A DNA stretch of 64,000 bases, taken from contig CAZIFB010000007.1 in NCBI GenBank assembly GCA_964538915.1, forward strand, positions 1-64,000, in the 5' to 3' direction. The DNA comes from JAEUHQ01 sp964538915 (lineage in GTDB: Bacteria > Planctomycetota > UBA1135 > UBA2386). The stretch's first letter is position 1, and each line of letters starts with the position of its first letter. A model generated the notes under the pieces. It was not told where the DNA came from. It searched no databases and was given only the letters and a program-made list of their open reading frames with translations. Positions 33,766 through 42,028 of the stretch are shown one piece after another. The position numbers were made by a program, and so were the translations under genes.

Positions 33766-35220
33766 GTGCTGGGGCGCCTGTTCCATCGCCGAGCCCGCGC
33801 GTCCGCCGACCTGCGTGCACGCCTCGAGCGGCTGCCGCGCACCCCGACCTTCGCCTTCGTCACGAGCGATCGTGCGGCCGTGCGCGACGTCGCCTACCCG
33901 GCGATGGAGGTCGTCGACGACCTCGCACGCGCGACCGCCGAGTTCGTGGTGTTCGTGTCGCCCGGCGAGTCGGTCGCTCCCGACGCCCTGGTCGTGTTCG
34001 CAGAACGCATCGAGACCGCGCCGGACGCGGATGTCCTGTACTCGGACGAGGTCGGCGGCGACGGCGATCGCTTCCACAAGCCGGACTGGTCGCCCGAATT
34101 GCTGCTTGCGCAACCGTACGCGCTCCGCCTCGCGGCGATGCGGCGCGAACTCGTCACCGCGGCGGGCGGCCTGCGCGCACCTGCGGACACGGCGGCGGAA
34201 TGGGACCTTCTGCTGCGTGTCACCGAGCGTGCGCGCCGCGTCGAGCACGTCGCCGATTTGCTGTGCCGCGGCGTGAGGCCGCGCAGAATCGACGACGACG
34301 CACGGCGCGTGGTGACGGAAGCGGCCATCCGGCGCGGCCTCCGCGCCACAGTGGCACGGTGCCCGCACGCGCCGGTGTTCGCGCTGTCCGTCGAGCCGCA
34401 GGAACGCCCCCCGGTGACGATCGTCGTGCCGACGCGCGACCGGCTCGATCTCGTGCGCCGCTGCGTCGACAGTGTGCTCGCGCGGACGAAGTACCCGCAC
34501 TTCGTCGTGCAGGTCGTCGACAACGGCAGCGTCGAACCGGCGACGATCGCGCAGTTCGACGCGTGGCGGCGCGATCCGCGCGTCGTGATCCGCCGCGACG
34601 ACCGGCCGTTCGACTACGCCGCACTCATGAACGACGCGGTCGCCGCGGTGACGACGCCGCTCGTGCTCTTCCTCAACAACGACACCGAAGTGATCGCCGA
34701 GCGATGGCTCGACGAGATGGTCGGGTGGATCGAACGCCCGGGGATCGGCGCGGTCGGTGCCAAGCTCTACTACGAGAACGGCACGGTGCAGCACGCCGGC
34801 GTCGTGCTGGGCATCGGCGGAGTCGCGACCCACGGCCACAAGGGTGCCCCGCGCGAGGCCCCCGGCTACCACGGCATCCTGCACTGCGTGCGCGACGTGA
34901 GTGCCGCGACCGGCGCGTGCCTGCTCACCCGGCGCGACCTCTTCACGCGGCTCGGCGGCTTCGACCGCGACCTGCGCGTGGCGTACAACGACGTGGACTA
35001 CTGCCTCCGGGTCCGCCGCGACGGCCAGCGTGTGCTCGTGACCCCGTTCGCCGAGCTGTACCACTTCGAAGGGCGGAGCCGCGGCGACGACTCGCGCGGT
35101 CAGCACCGCTTCGAACGCGAGATCGCCCTGATGCAGCAGCGCTGGGGCCCTTTGCTGCAGAACGATCCGTTCTACAACCCGCATCTGTCGCTGCGCGCGA
35201 CCGACTATCGGCTCCGCTGA
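33766..35220 (+). CDS. Family 2 glycosyltransferase, long N-terminal form
   Basis: A 484-residue protein. The first ~200 residues contain a degenerate GT2-like fold (SPGESVAPDALVVFAERI, LYSDEVGGDGDRFHKPDWSPELLL) as found in large GT2 proteins of O-antigen loci; the C-terminal ~270 residues are an intact GT2 domain with VTIVVPTRDR, VVDNGS, LFLNNDTEV, SAATGACLLTRRDLF and VAYNDVDYCLRV. GTG at 33766 follows the previous stop by 1 bp. Substrates unknown. It is the last gene of the glycan locus. Confidence 0.87.
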   Translation: MLGRLFHRRARASADLRARLERLPRTPTFAFVTSDRAAVRDVAYPAMEVVDDLARATAEFVVFVSPGESVAPDALVVFAERIETAPDADVLYSDEVGGDGDRFHKPDWSPELLLAQPYALRLAAMRRELVTAAGGLRAPADTAAEWDLLLRVTERARRVEHVADLLCRGVRPRRIDDDARRVVTEAAIRRGLRATVARCPHAPVFALSVEPQERPPVTIVVPTRDRLDLVRRCVDSVLARTKYPHFVVQVVDNGSVEPATIAQFDAWRRDPRVVIRRDDRPFDYAALMNDAVAAVTTPLVLFLNNDTEVIAERWLDEMVGWIERPGIGAVGAKLYYENGTVQHAGVVLGIGGVATHGHKGAPREAPGYHGILHCVRDVSAATGACLLTRRDLFTRLGGFDRDLRVAYNDVDYCLRVRRDGQRVLVTPFAELYHFEGRSRGDDSRGQHRFEREIALMQQRWGPLLQNDPFYNPHLSLRATDYRLR

Positions 35221-35285
35221 GCCGCGCCGCGCAGGGCGTCGCCTGGATTGGGCGCCGCCGGTCCGTATCCTCCTTGCCCCCTACC

Positions 35286-36698
35286 ATGACCTACGATGTC
35301 CTCGTGATCGGTGCCGGCCCCGCTGGCTACGTCTCCGCGATCCGCTGCGCGCAGCTCGGCCTCAAGACGGCGGTCGTGGAGAAGGAGAACCTGGGCGGCG
35401 TCTGCCTCAACGTCGGCTGCATCCCCAGCAAGGCGCTGATCGCCGCGAGCAAGCTGGTCGACAAGATCCAGCACGCGGACCTGATGGGTATCAAGGCGAA
35501 GTTCGAAGGCCTCGACGTCGCCGCCCTCGTCGCGTGGAAGGCCGGCATCGTCAACAAGCTGACGTCCGGTGTCGGCGGCCTGCTGAAGAACCACAAGATC
35601 GACGTGTTCATGGGCGACGCGAAGGTCGTGTCCAAGAACAAGGTCGAAGTGAAGGCCAAGGACGGCACCAAGTCGGTCGAGGCGAAGAACCTCGTCATCG
35701 CGGTCGGCAGCACGCCGATCGAAGTGCCCGGCTTCGCGTTCGACGGCGAGTCCGTGTGGTCGTCGACGCACGCGCTGGCGCCGAAGAAGCTGCCGAAGCG
35801 CATGATCGTCATCGGCGGCGGCTACATCGGCCTCGAACTCGGCCTCGTCTACCACAAGCTCGGCACACAGGTCACGGTGCTCGAGTTCATGGATCGTGTT
35901 CTCCCCGGCATGGAGGAGGAGCTGTCCAAGGAGATGGGGCGCTCGCTCAAGAAGAAGAAGATCGAGGTCTTCCTGAAGACGAAGGCCACCGGCTTCAAGA
36001 AGGGCAAGAACGGCCTCGAGGTCACGGCGGAGGTCGAGGGCAAGGCCCAGACGTTCGAGTGCGACGTCGTCCTCTCCTGCGTCGGCAGGAAGCCGAACGG
36101 CAAGAACCTCGGCCTCGAAGCCATCGGCGTGAAGGTCGACGAGCGCGGCTTCGTGCCGGTCGATCATCGCCGCATGACCAACGTGCCCGGCGTCTACGCG
36201 ATCGGCGACGTCGCCGGCCAGCCGATGCTCGCGCACAAGGGTTCGCACGAAGGCCTGGTCGCGGCTGCGGCGATCGCGGGCGACAAGGGCGCGGCGTACG
36301 ACCCGGCGTGCATTCCTGCCGTCATCTTCACGGATCCCGAGATCGCTTCGGTCGGCCTCACGGCCGACGAGGCGAAGAAGGCCGGCTTCGAGCCGGTCGA
36401 AGGCCGCTTCCCGTTCGGGGCGTCCGGTCGCGCGATGTCGCTCAACGAGACCGAAGGCTGGGTCAAGGTGATCGGCGACAAGAAGACCGACAAGCTGCTC
36501 GGTGTGCACATGGTCGGCCCGGAAGTGACGGAACTCGTCGCCGAAGCGGCGCTCGCCATCGAGATGGGCGCCACGGTGTCCGACATCGCGAACACGATCC
36601 ACGCGCACCCGACCCTGCCCGAAGCGATCATGGAAGCCGCGGAGAGCGTGCACAGCATGGCCGTGCACATCTTCCAGGCCCCGAAGAAGCCCCACTGA
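35286..36698 (+). CDS. lpdA: Dihydrolipoyl dehydrogenase (E3)
   Basis: A 470-residue FAD disulfide oxidoreductase that re-oxidises dihydrolipoamide with NAD+ in 2-oxoacid dehydrogenase complexes. FAD loop GAGPAGY at the N-terminus, redox-active disulfide in GVCLNVGCIPS (CxxxxC), NAD-binding GGGYIGLE, a second FAD contact in YAIGDV, and the C-terminal catalytic HAHPTLPE (His-Glu pair). The gene stands alone about 33 kb from the E1/E2 genes. The ATG at 35286 starts exactly at the family N-terminus. Confidence 0.96.
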   Translation: MTYDVLVIGAGPAGYVSAIRCAQLGLKTAVVEKENLGGVCLNVGCIPSKALIAASKLVDKIQHADLMGIKAKFEGLDVAALVAWKAGIVNKLTSGVGGLLKNHKIDVFMGDAKVVSKNKVEVKAKDGTKSVEAKNLVIAVGSTPIEVPGFAFDGESVWSSTHALAPKKLPKRMIVIGGGYIGLELGLVYHKLGTQVTVLEFMDRVLPGMEEELSKEMGRSLKKKKIEVFLKTKATGFKKGKNGLEVTAEVEGKAQTFECDVVLSCVGRKPNGKNLGLEAIGVKVDERGFVPVDHRRMTNVPGVYAIGDVAGQPMLAHKGSHEGLVAAAAIAGDKGAAYDPACIPAVIFTDPEIASVGLTADEAKKAGFEPVEGRFPFGASGRAMSLNETEGWVKVIGDKKTDKLLGVHMVGPEVTELVAEAALAIEMGATVSDIANTIHAHPTLPEAIMEAAESVHSMAVHIFQAPKKPH

Positions 36699-36701
36699 GA
36701 G

Positions 36702-36961
36702 CTGATGCATTGAGTGGATCAGCCCACTCGGCACCCCGAAGCGCCCGCTCCCTCCGGTCAGCGGTCGAGACGGTTCAGGACGTTCGAAGCGTTGGAATGG
36801 CCAATGCCCGACTCGCCGACCGGGCACGCAGGCCGGCGACCGCGAGAAACCAGGCGGTGAACACCTCCTCCTGCCGGCCCGTGGGGGCCGGCCGAGGACA
36901 ATGTGTCTCGACGGGGGCTTGGGTTACGACGATTTCCGGGCTGATCCACGCGATGCATCAG
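36702..36961. repeat. 260-bp non-coding element with 24-bp inverted terminal repeats
   Basis: The ends 36702-36725 and 36938-36961 are inverted copies of one another, agreeing at 22 of 24 positions (first bases CTGATGCAT, last GTGGATCAGCCC; two mismatches at positions 10 and 12). The 212-bp interior has no credible gene. It sits 3 bp after the lpdA stop and 5 bp before the stop of the convergent ATP-grasp gene. The design is that of a miniature inverted-repeat element, but no target-site duplication is obvious; a very long transcriptional stem is the alternative. Confidence 0.55.
36871..36890. terminator. GC-rich hairpin between convergent genes
   Basis: GCCGGCCC (36871-36878) and GGGCCGGC (36883-36890) form a perfect 8-bp stem with loop GTGG. 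It lies between two convergent genes inside the inverted-repeat element. No T-tract follows on either strand, so it may be a weak bidirectional terminator or an internal structure of the element. Confidence 0.4.
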
Positions 36962-36966
36962 TCCCG

Positions 36967-38184
36967 TCAGGTGATCCGGACGTTCTCGAGGATCGCCTTC
37001 ATGGCGGCGACCACGCCCTTCGTCTCCGGGTGGTGCACGACGATCCAGCCATCGCCTTCGTAGTGCGCCGAGCGCGGCTGGCCGGGGGTCGGCAGCTTCT
37101 CCGCGACGATCAGGTTGCCGACGAGTTGCCGCATGTGCGCGACGCCCTGCACGGAGCGGATCTCCGGCGCGCCGCCCATGGAACGCAGGAACACGCAGCC
37201 GGCCGCGAACTTGCGCGGCGGCAGGTCCCACTTCTTCTGCACGACGAGCTTCGCCCACGCGGCCCACGGATCGGCGCCGTGCGCCGCCGACAGCAGCGGC
37301 ATGATGTTGGCGCCCGGCGGCCGTGCGCCGACCTCCGAGACGACGGGCGAACCGTCCGCACGGAGGAACCACTCCATGTGTGATATGCCGTCGCGAAGGC
37401 CGAGCGCGGTCAGCGCCTTCGCGTTGATCGGCTGGAAGGCCTTCACGTGCGCCGCGTCGGTCTCGCGCGGCATCACGAGGCAGTACTGCATCCACGCATT
37501 CTCGAGCACCTGCAGCGGGCTCGGGAGGTACTGCACCGACGACCACCAGACGGGCTGGCCGTCGATCATCACGGTCTCGAACGTGTGCTCCTCGCCGCGC
37601 ACGAACTCCTCGGCCTGGACCGGATTGTCCGGCGACGGCAGCAACGCGTTCAACGCCGTCGACAGCGACACGTCGTCGGACGCCCGCTGCGTGTTGCGCG
37701 CACCGAAGCCGGCGATCGGCTTCAGCACGATCGGGTAGCCGACCTCGGCGACGAAGCGGCGCGCATCGTCCGCGCTCTTCACCAAGGCTTGCCGCGCGAC
37801 CGGGATGCCGGCCTTGCGCAACACGTCCTTCATGCGGTTCTTGTCCCGGAAGTTGCGCGCAACCTCGGCGCCGATGCCGGGAAGGCGAAGCTCGTCGCGC
37901 GCTTCGGCGAGGGGAACCTGCAGCAGTTCCAGGTACGACTCGATGCGGTCGATGCGCCCCCACTGCTTCTCGATGCCGCGCGCGCCCTCCACGATCTGAC
38001 GCGGGTCCTCCGCGTTCTGGATGCGGTAGTGACCGGTGATGCGGTCGCGCAACTGCGGCGGGATGCGATCCGCGGGCTCCTGCGTCACGACGCCGAGCTT
38101 CACGTCGGGCAGCTCGGAGAAGCACCACAGGCAGTGCCGCATGTTCTCGCCGAAGTACGGCGCGAGGAAGACGACGTGATGCAT
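36967..38184 (-). CDS. ATP-grasp family carboxylate-amine ligase-like enzyme
   Basis: A 405-residue ATP-grasp protein. The pre-ATP-grasp region starts HHVVFLAPYFGENM; the ATP-grasp fold shows NRMKDVLRKAGIPVA (domain entry), YPIVLKPIAGFGARNT (ATP-binding Lys and Gly-rich loop), EEFVRGEEHTFE (adenine/acidic loop) and SEVGARPPG (metal-binding Glu and Asn-type position). Such enzymes join a carboxylate to an amine or thiol via an acylphosphate. The substrates are not deducible. The start ATG at 38184 gives the typical length. It faces lpdA and is followed upstream by the sugar dehydrogenase gene. Confidence 0.85.
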   Translation of the reverse strand: MHHVVFLAPYFGENMRHCLWCFSELPDVKLGVVTQEPADRIPPQLRDRITGHYRIQNAEDPRQIVEGARGIEKQWGRIDRIESYLELLQVPLAEARDELRLPGIGAEVARNFRDKNRMKDVLRKAGIPVARQALVKSADDARRFVAEVGYPIVLKPIAGFGARNTQRASDDVSLSTALNALLPSPDNPVQAEEFVRGEEHTFETVMIDGQPVWWSSVQYLPSPLQVLENAWMQYCLVMPRETDAAHVKAFQPINAKALTALGLRDGISHMEWFLRADGSPVVSEVGARPPGANIMPLLSAAHGADPWAAWAKLVVQKKWDLPPRKFAAGCVFLRSMGGAPEIRSVQGVAHMRQLVGNLIVAEKLPTPGQPRSAHYEGDGWIVVHHPETKGVVAAMKAILENVRIT

Positions 38185-38231
38185 GGGAGGGCGCGCCGAT
38201 CCTACCCCGCCCGCCGGGACTGCCATCCGCA

Positions 38232-39476
38232 CTACTTCGGTTCCGCCGGCACCATGCGCACGACCCGGCCCTTCTGTCCGGTCCAGACCATGAGCAACAA
38301 CTCGCCGTCGGGCTCTTCGGCGAAGCTCGCGATCTGACCCGGCGCCCGTTCGAGGCGGACGACCTCGTGCGCACCCTTGTCGCGGTCCTCGCGCACCGCC
38401 CACATCCGCATCGTGAGGAAGTCGCCGTAGACGAAGAACCCCGCCAGCGGCGCGATGCGGGCGCCGCGGTAGACGTGCCCACCCGTGACCGACAGGCCGT
38501 CGCGATGCGGGTACTCGGCGATCGGGGCGACGAGCGTGTCCGGCAGCTTCTCGCCGTCGCGCCGCTTGCGGAAGACCTCGCTCGCCTCCATCAGGTTCCA
38601 GCCGTAGTTGCCGCCCTTCACGAGGCGGTCCACCTCCTCGATGCGGTCCTGCCCGACGTCGCCGCACCAAAGGGCACCCGTCGCCCGGTCGAACGAGATG
38701 CGCCACGGATTGCGCAAACCGTGGCACCAGACCTCGCCGCGCGCCCCTTCTTCGCCGACGAACGGGTTGTCCGGCGGGATCGCGTAGGGCTTCTCCTTGC
38801 TCGCGCCGCGCACGTCGATGCGCAGCACCTTGCCGAGCAGGTTCGTTCTCGACTGCGCGTTCGTGAACGGGTCGTTCGCAGCGCCGCCGTCGCCGAGCGC
38901 GACGTACAGCATGCCGTCGGGGCCGAAGAGGATCGTGCCGCCGTTGTGGTTCGGGAACGGCTGGAAGATCTCGAGCAACCGCAGTTCGGTCGCGGGATCG
39001 ACGACACGCACGCCGTCCGCGACCTTCGTCCCGAACCGCGCGATCACCGACTGGCGGTTGCTCTTCACCTTGCGGCCGTTCGCCATCTGCTGCTGCCGGA
39101 TCTCGGTCTTCTCCGACCAGTACGCGTAGACGAAGCCGTTGTCCGCGTAGGCGGGGTCGAACGCGAAGCCCAGCAGGCCCTCCTCCATGTGTTCGAGCAG
39201 CACTGCGTCGGACAGGTCGAGGAACGTACACCGCGCGCCGTCGCCGCCGTCGCGCGCGACGACGAGCACCTCACCGGGCTGGCACACGACGTACGCGTGC
39301 GTCGGGTCCGCCGCGGTGAACGCGACGAACAGCGGCCGCTCGAATTCGGCCTGCGCGGGGAACGCCGGCACCCACGCGATCGCGGGCCCCGCCGGCAGCG
39401 GGCGGGCGTCGCCGTCGTCCTGCGCGGTGACGGCGACGGAGAAGACGACGGGGAGGAACGCGGCGAGGCGCGGCAT
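38232..39476 (-). CDS. Exported PQQ-type sugar dehydrogenase (glucose/sorbosone dehydrogenase family)
   Basis: A 414-residue protein with signal peptide (LAAFLPVVFSVAVTAQ) and a beta-propeller of the GSDH family, which oxidises aldoses or similar with pyrroloquinoline quinone. Seen: EEGLLGFAFDP, NHNGGTILFGPDGMLYVALGDGG, HGLRNPWRISFD and YGWNLMEAS, the family signature segments including the catalytic His in FPNHNGG. Soluble homologues are periplasmic. Spaced 47 bp from the ATP-grasp gene on the same strand, so possibly cotranscribed. Confidence 0.9.
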   Translation of the reverse strand: MPRLAAFLPVVFSVAVTAQDDGDARPLPAGPAIAWVPAFPAQAEFERPLFVAFTAADPTHAYVVCQPGEVLVVARDGGDGARCTFLDLSDAVLLEHMEEGLLGFAFDPAYADNGFVYAYWSEKTEIRQQQMANGRKVKSNRQSVIARFGTKVADGVRVVDPATELRLLEIFQPFPNHNGGTILFGPDGMLYVALGDGGAANDPFTNAQSRTNLLGKVLRIDVRGASKEKPYAIPPDNPFVGEEGARGEVWCHGLRNPWRISFDRATGALWCGDVGQDRIEEVDRLVKGGNYGWNLMEASEVFRKRRDGEKLPDTLVAPIAEYPHRDGLSVTGGHVYRGARIAPLAGFFVYGDFLTMRMWAVREDRDKGAHEVVRLERAPGQIASFAEEPDGELLLMVWTGQKGRVVRMVPAEPK

Positions 39477-39584
39477 GGGGCCGGCATTACGACGCAGGGC
39501 GGCTCGCCGCACAAGACGACGCGCACCGTTCGCCGGCAGCACCTCACGCTGGCCGCGCCCCGGGCGGCGTGACAAGATGCGGCG

Positions 39585-40346
39585 ATGCTGCGCCTCCAAG
39601 GACTGCAGAAGGCCTACGGCGACCTGGTGGCGTTGCGCGGGCTCGACCTCGCGATCGCACCCGGCGAGATCCTGGCCCTGCTCGGCCCGAACGGCGCCGG
39701 CAAGTCGACGACGGTGAAGTGCATCACCGGGCTGATGCGTCCGGATGCCGGCACGATCCATGTCGACGGCGAGGACGCGCTGCAGCGGCCGGCGGAAGCG
39801 CGGCGCCGCATCGGCTATCTGCCCGAGGTCGCGCGGCTGCACGAGGCGCTCACGCCCTGGGAGTACCTGTTGCTGAAGGGCCGGCTGTTCGACCTCGACG
39901 ACACGAAGATCCGCCGCAACGGCGAACGCCTGCTCGCCGGCTTCGACCTGCTGCAGCGCGGCGACGAACCGATGGTCGGCTTCAGCAAGGGCATGCTGCA
40001 GAAGGTGTCTATCTCGGCGGCACTGCTCACCGAGCCGAAACTGCTGGTGTTCGACGAGCCGCTGTCCGGTCTCGACGTCACCAGCACGCTCGTCGTGAAG
40101 GAACTGATGCGCGAGTTCGCCGCGCGCGGCGGCGCGGTCCTGCACTGCAGCCACCTGCTCGACGTCGTCGAGACGACCGCACACCGGATCGCGGTCCTCG
40201 ACAAGGGCGAGTTGCTCGCGTGCGGCACCGCCGCGGAGCTGCGATCCCGGGCCGGCGCTGCCGCGTCCACGCACCTCGACGTCGTGTTCCGCACGCTGGT
40301 GCGCGCGAGCGACCCGGTCGCTGCGGCGCGCGCGATCCTCGGCTGA
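39585..40346 (+). CDS. ABC transporter ATP-binding protein, no permease adjacent
   Basis: A 253-residue ABC ATPase with Walker A GPNGAGKS (35-42), signature FSKGMLQKV replacing LSGGQ, Walker B LLVFDEPLSGLD and the switch His in HCSHLLD. The sequence type belongs to ABC-2 exporters (drug, lipid or polysaccharide efflux; NatA/YhcG-like). The expected permease gene is not next to it: a helicase gene follows on the opposite strand, so the partner must be elsewhere. The ATG at 39585 is at the usual family start. Confidence 0.92.
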   Translation: MLRLQGLQKAYGDLVALRGLDLAIAPGEILALLGPNGAGKSTTVKCITGLMRPDAGTIHVDGEDALQRPAEARRRIGYLPEVARLHEALTPWEYLLLKGRLFDLDDTKIRRNGERLLAGFDLLQRGDEPMVGFSKGMLQKVSISAALLTEPKLLVFDEPLSGLDVTSTLVVKELMREFAARGGAVLHCSHLLDVVETTAHRIAVLDKGELLACGTAAELRSRAGAAASTHLDVVFRTLVRASDPVAAARAILG

Positions 40347-40365
40347 GGGACCCGGTGCGCTCCGG

Positions 40366-41580
40366 TCAGTTCGCGGCGGCCGCGTGACGGCCGCGCGAAC
40401 GTCCGCCACCACCACTGCGGCGTTTGCCGCGACCGCCGCCGTCGCGCGGCTTCGGCATGCCGTAGCCACGACCGGGCGACTTCGGGGCGTTCGTCACTTC
40501 CTTGCCCTGCAGGTGCGCCGCGACGACCGCGTGCAGGCGCTTCTCCATCGGCGCCACGAGCGACAGGCAGCGCCCGGTCTTGCCGGCACGGCCCGTGCGA
40601 CCGCTGCGGTGCACGTAGTCCTCGAGGGCGAGCGGGAAGTCGTAGTTCACGACGAGTTCGATGTCGTCGACGTCGATGCCGCGCGCCGCGACGTCGGTCG
40701 CGACGAGGAATCGCGTCTTGCCGCGCGCGAACGCCTGCAGACAGCCGTGGCGCGCTTCGGCGCTCTTGTCGCCGTGGATCGCGTCGGCCGGCAGCCCGGT
40801 GCGTTTCAACGCGTTGCCGAGGCGCTCGCAGCCGATCTTCTTGTTGACGAAGATCAGCACGCGTCCGCTCTCGCGCTGCAGGAGCCGCTCGAGGGCGTGC
40901 TGCTTGTCGTGCGCGTTCACCGCCGCGAAGCGATGCGTGATCGTCTTCGCCGTCTGGCTGCGCGAACCGATCTGCACACGCTCGGCGTTCGGCAGGAAGT
41001 CGTTGACGAGGCCTTCGACCTCCTTCGGCATCGTCGCGGAGAAGAGCAGGTTCTGCCGCTCCTGCGGCAGCCGGAGGAAGATGCGCCGGATCTGGGGCAT
41101 GAAGCCCATGTCCAGCATGCGATCGGCTTCGTCGAGCACGACCATCTCGACCTTCTCGAGCGAGAGGTTGCGCCGCTCGAGGTGGTCGATGAGGCGACCG
41201 GGGCACGCGACCAGCACGTCGAGACCGCGCTTGAACGCGCTCTCCTGGATCGACATGTCGACGCCGCCGAACGCGGTGCAGACGTGGAGGCCGGCGTGCG
41301 ATGCGTAGGTGCGCAGGTTCTCGGCGACCTGCACGCAGAGTTCGCGCGTCGGAACGATGATGAGGCCGCGGAGACCGGGCTCGCCGCCGCAGAGGCGGTC
41401 GAGCATGGGGAGACCGAACGCAGCGGTCTTGCCGCTGCCCGTCTGGCCGAGGCCGATCAGTTCGACGCCGGCGAGGATCTTCGGAATGGCGCCGGCCTGG
41501 ATGTCGGTCGGGCGCTCGTAGCCCGCGGCGCGCACGCCGCGGAGGATGGGCTCCTTGAGCCCTAGGGAAGCGAAACTCAC
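40366..41580 (-). CDS. rhlE: DEAD-box ATP-dependent RNA helicase
   Basis: A 404-residue RhlE-type helicase that unwinds RNA, often in ribosome assembly or cold adaptation. Motifs in order: Q-motif (PTDIQ), motif I GQTGSGKT, PTREL, DEAD box VLDEADRMLDMGF, SAT in FSATMP, and HRSGRTGR. The C-terminal ~45 residues are Arg/Gly-rich (RG repeats) for RNA binding. The GTG at 41580 starts at FASLGL, the family N-terminus. Upstream lies a long non-coding region with a strong predicted RNA fold (41632-41835), possibly its leader. Confidence 0.94.
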   Translation of the reverse strand: MSFASLGLKEPILRGVRAAGYERPTDIQAGAIPKILAGVELIGLGQTGSGKTAAFGLPMLDRLCGGEPGLRGLIIVPTRELCVQVAENLRTYASHAGLHVCTAFGGVDMSIQESAFKRGLDVLVACPGRLIDHLERRNLSLEKVEMVVLDEADRMLDMGFMPQIRRIFLRLPQERQNLLFSATMPKEVEGLVNDFLPNAERVQIGSRSQTAKTITHRFAAVNAHDKQHALERLLQRESGRVLIFVNKKIGCERLGNALKRTGLPADAIHGDKSAEARHGCLQAFARGKTRFLVATDVAARGIDVDDIELVVNYDFPLALEDYVHRSGRTGRAGKTGRCLSLVAPMEKRLHAVVAAHLQGKEVTNAPKSPGRGYGMPKPRDGGGRGKRRSGGGGRSRGRHAAAAN

Positions 41581-41631
41581 GTAGTCGGGTTCTCGAAGGG
41601 CCGCCGGCGAGCCGGACGGCCGTGGGTCATG

Positions 41632-41835
41632 GCGAAGGGTGCCACACCTCCACCGGTGTCGCCCGACGAGCGAGGGCCCCGACGTGGGGCCGCAGCCGGC
41701 GAACGATCCGAAACGGGCGTGGCATTCCGAGTGTGTCGTGCTTCTGCACAACCTGTCCCTGGCATCGGCTCGGCAAAGGCTCGACTTGAGACTTCACCGC
41801 CGCGCCCGGGGCGGGGCACTCTGGCACCCTTTCGC
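41632..41835. ncRNA. Candidate structured RNA, ~200 nt (strand undetermined)
   Basis: The 448 bp between the helicase start (41580) and the FG-GAP stop (42029) have no credible gene. Within them, 41632-41644 and 41822-41835 are complementary over 13 bp with a single bulge and would close a ~204-nt domain. Inside are further stems: ACACC/GGTGT (41644-41659), GGCCCC/GGGGCC with 5-nt loop (41675-41691), CCGAG/CTCGG (41727-41731 with 41769-41773) and GTGC/GCAC with TTCT or, on the other strand, AGAA loop (41738-41749). The hairpin near the middle and long closing stem resemble 6S-type or cis-regulatory RNAs, but no known family's conserved core was identified. On the minus strand it would be the leader of the helicase mRNA. 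The rest (41836-42028) shows nothing. Confidence 0.4.
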
Positions 41836-42028
41836 GGCGAGGATGCTACGGCGGCGCGCGGTCGACGGAAAGGCCCGTGCGCAAAGGGGCCGTCGAACCG
41901 GCGCGGCGAGGCTGCGGCGCCCACGCGAAGCGGGGCTCGTTCTCACGGAAGGCGCACCTCGGCCGCGTGCCGAGATCCACCGCCGCTGTTCACGGGGAGC
42001 GCGGCGCCGCGCAGCCACCCCACCACGC

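Noticed and set aside
41632..41835. tRNA, tmRNA, RNase P or SRP RNA in the structured segment
   Set aside because: No acceptor stem with CCA, no T-loop consensus, and no conserved cores of these RNAs could be identified, so only an unnamed structured RNA is proposed.
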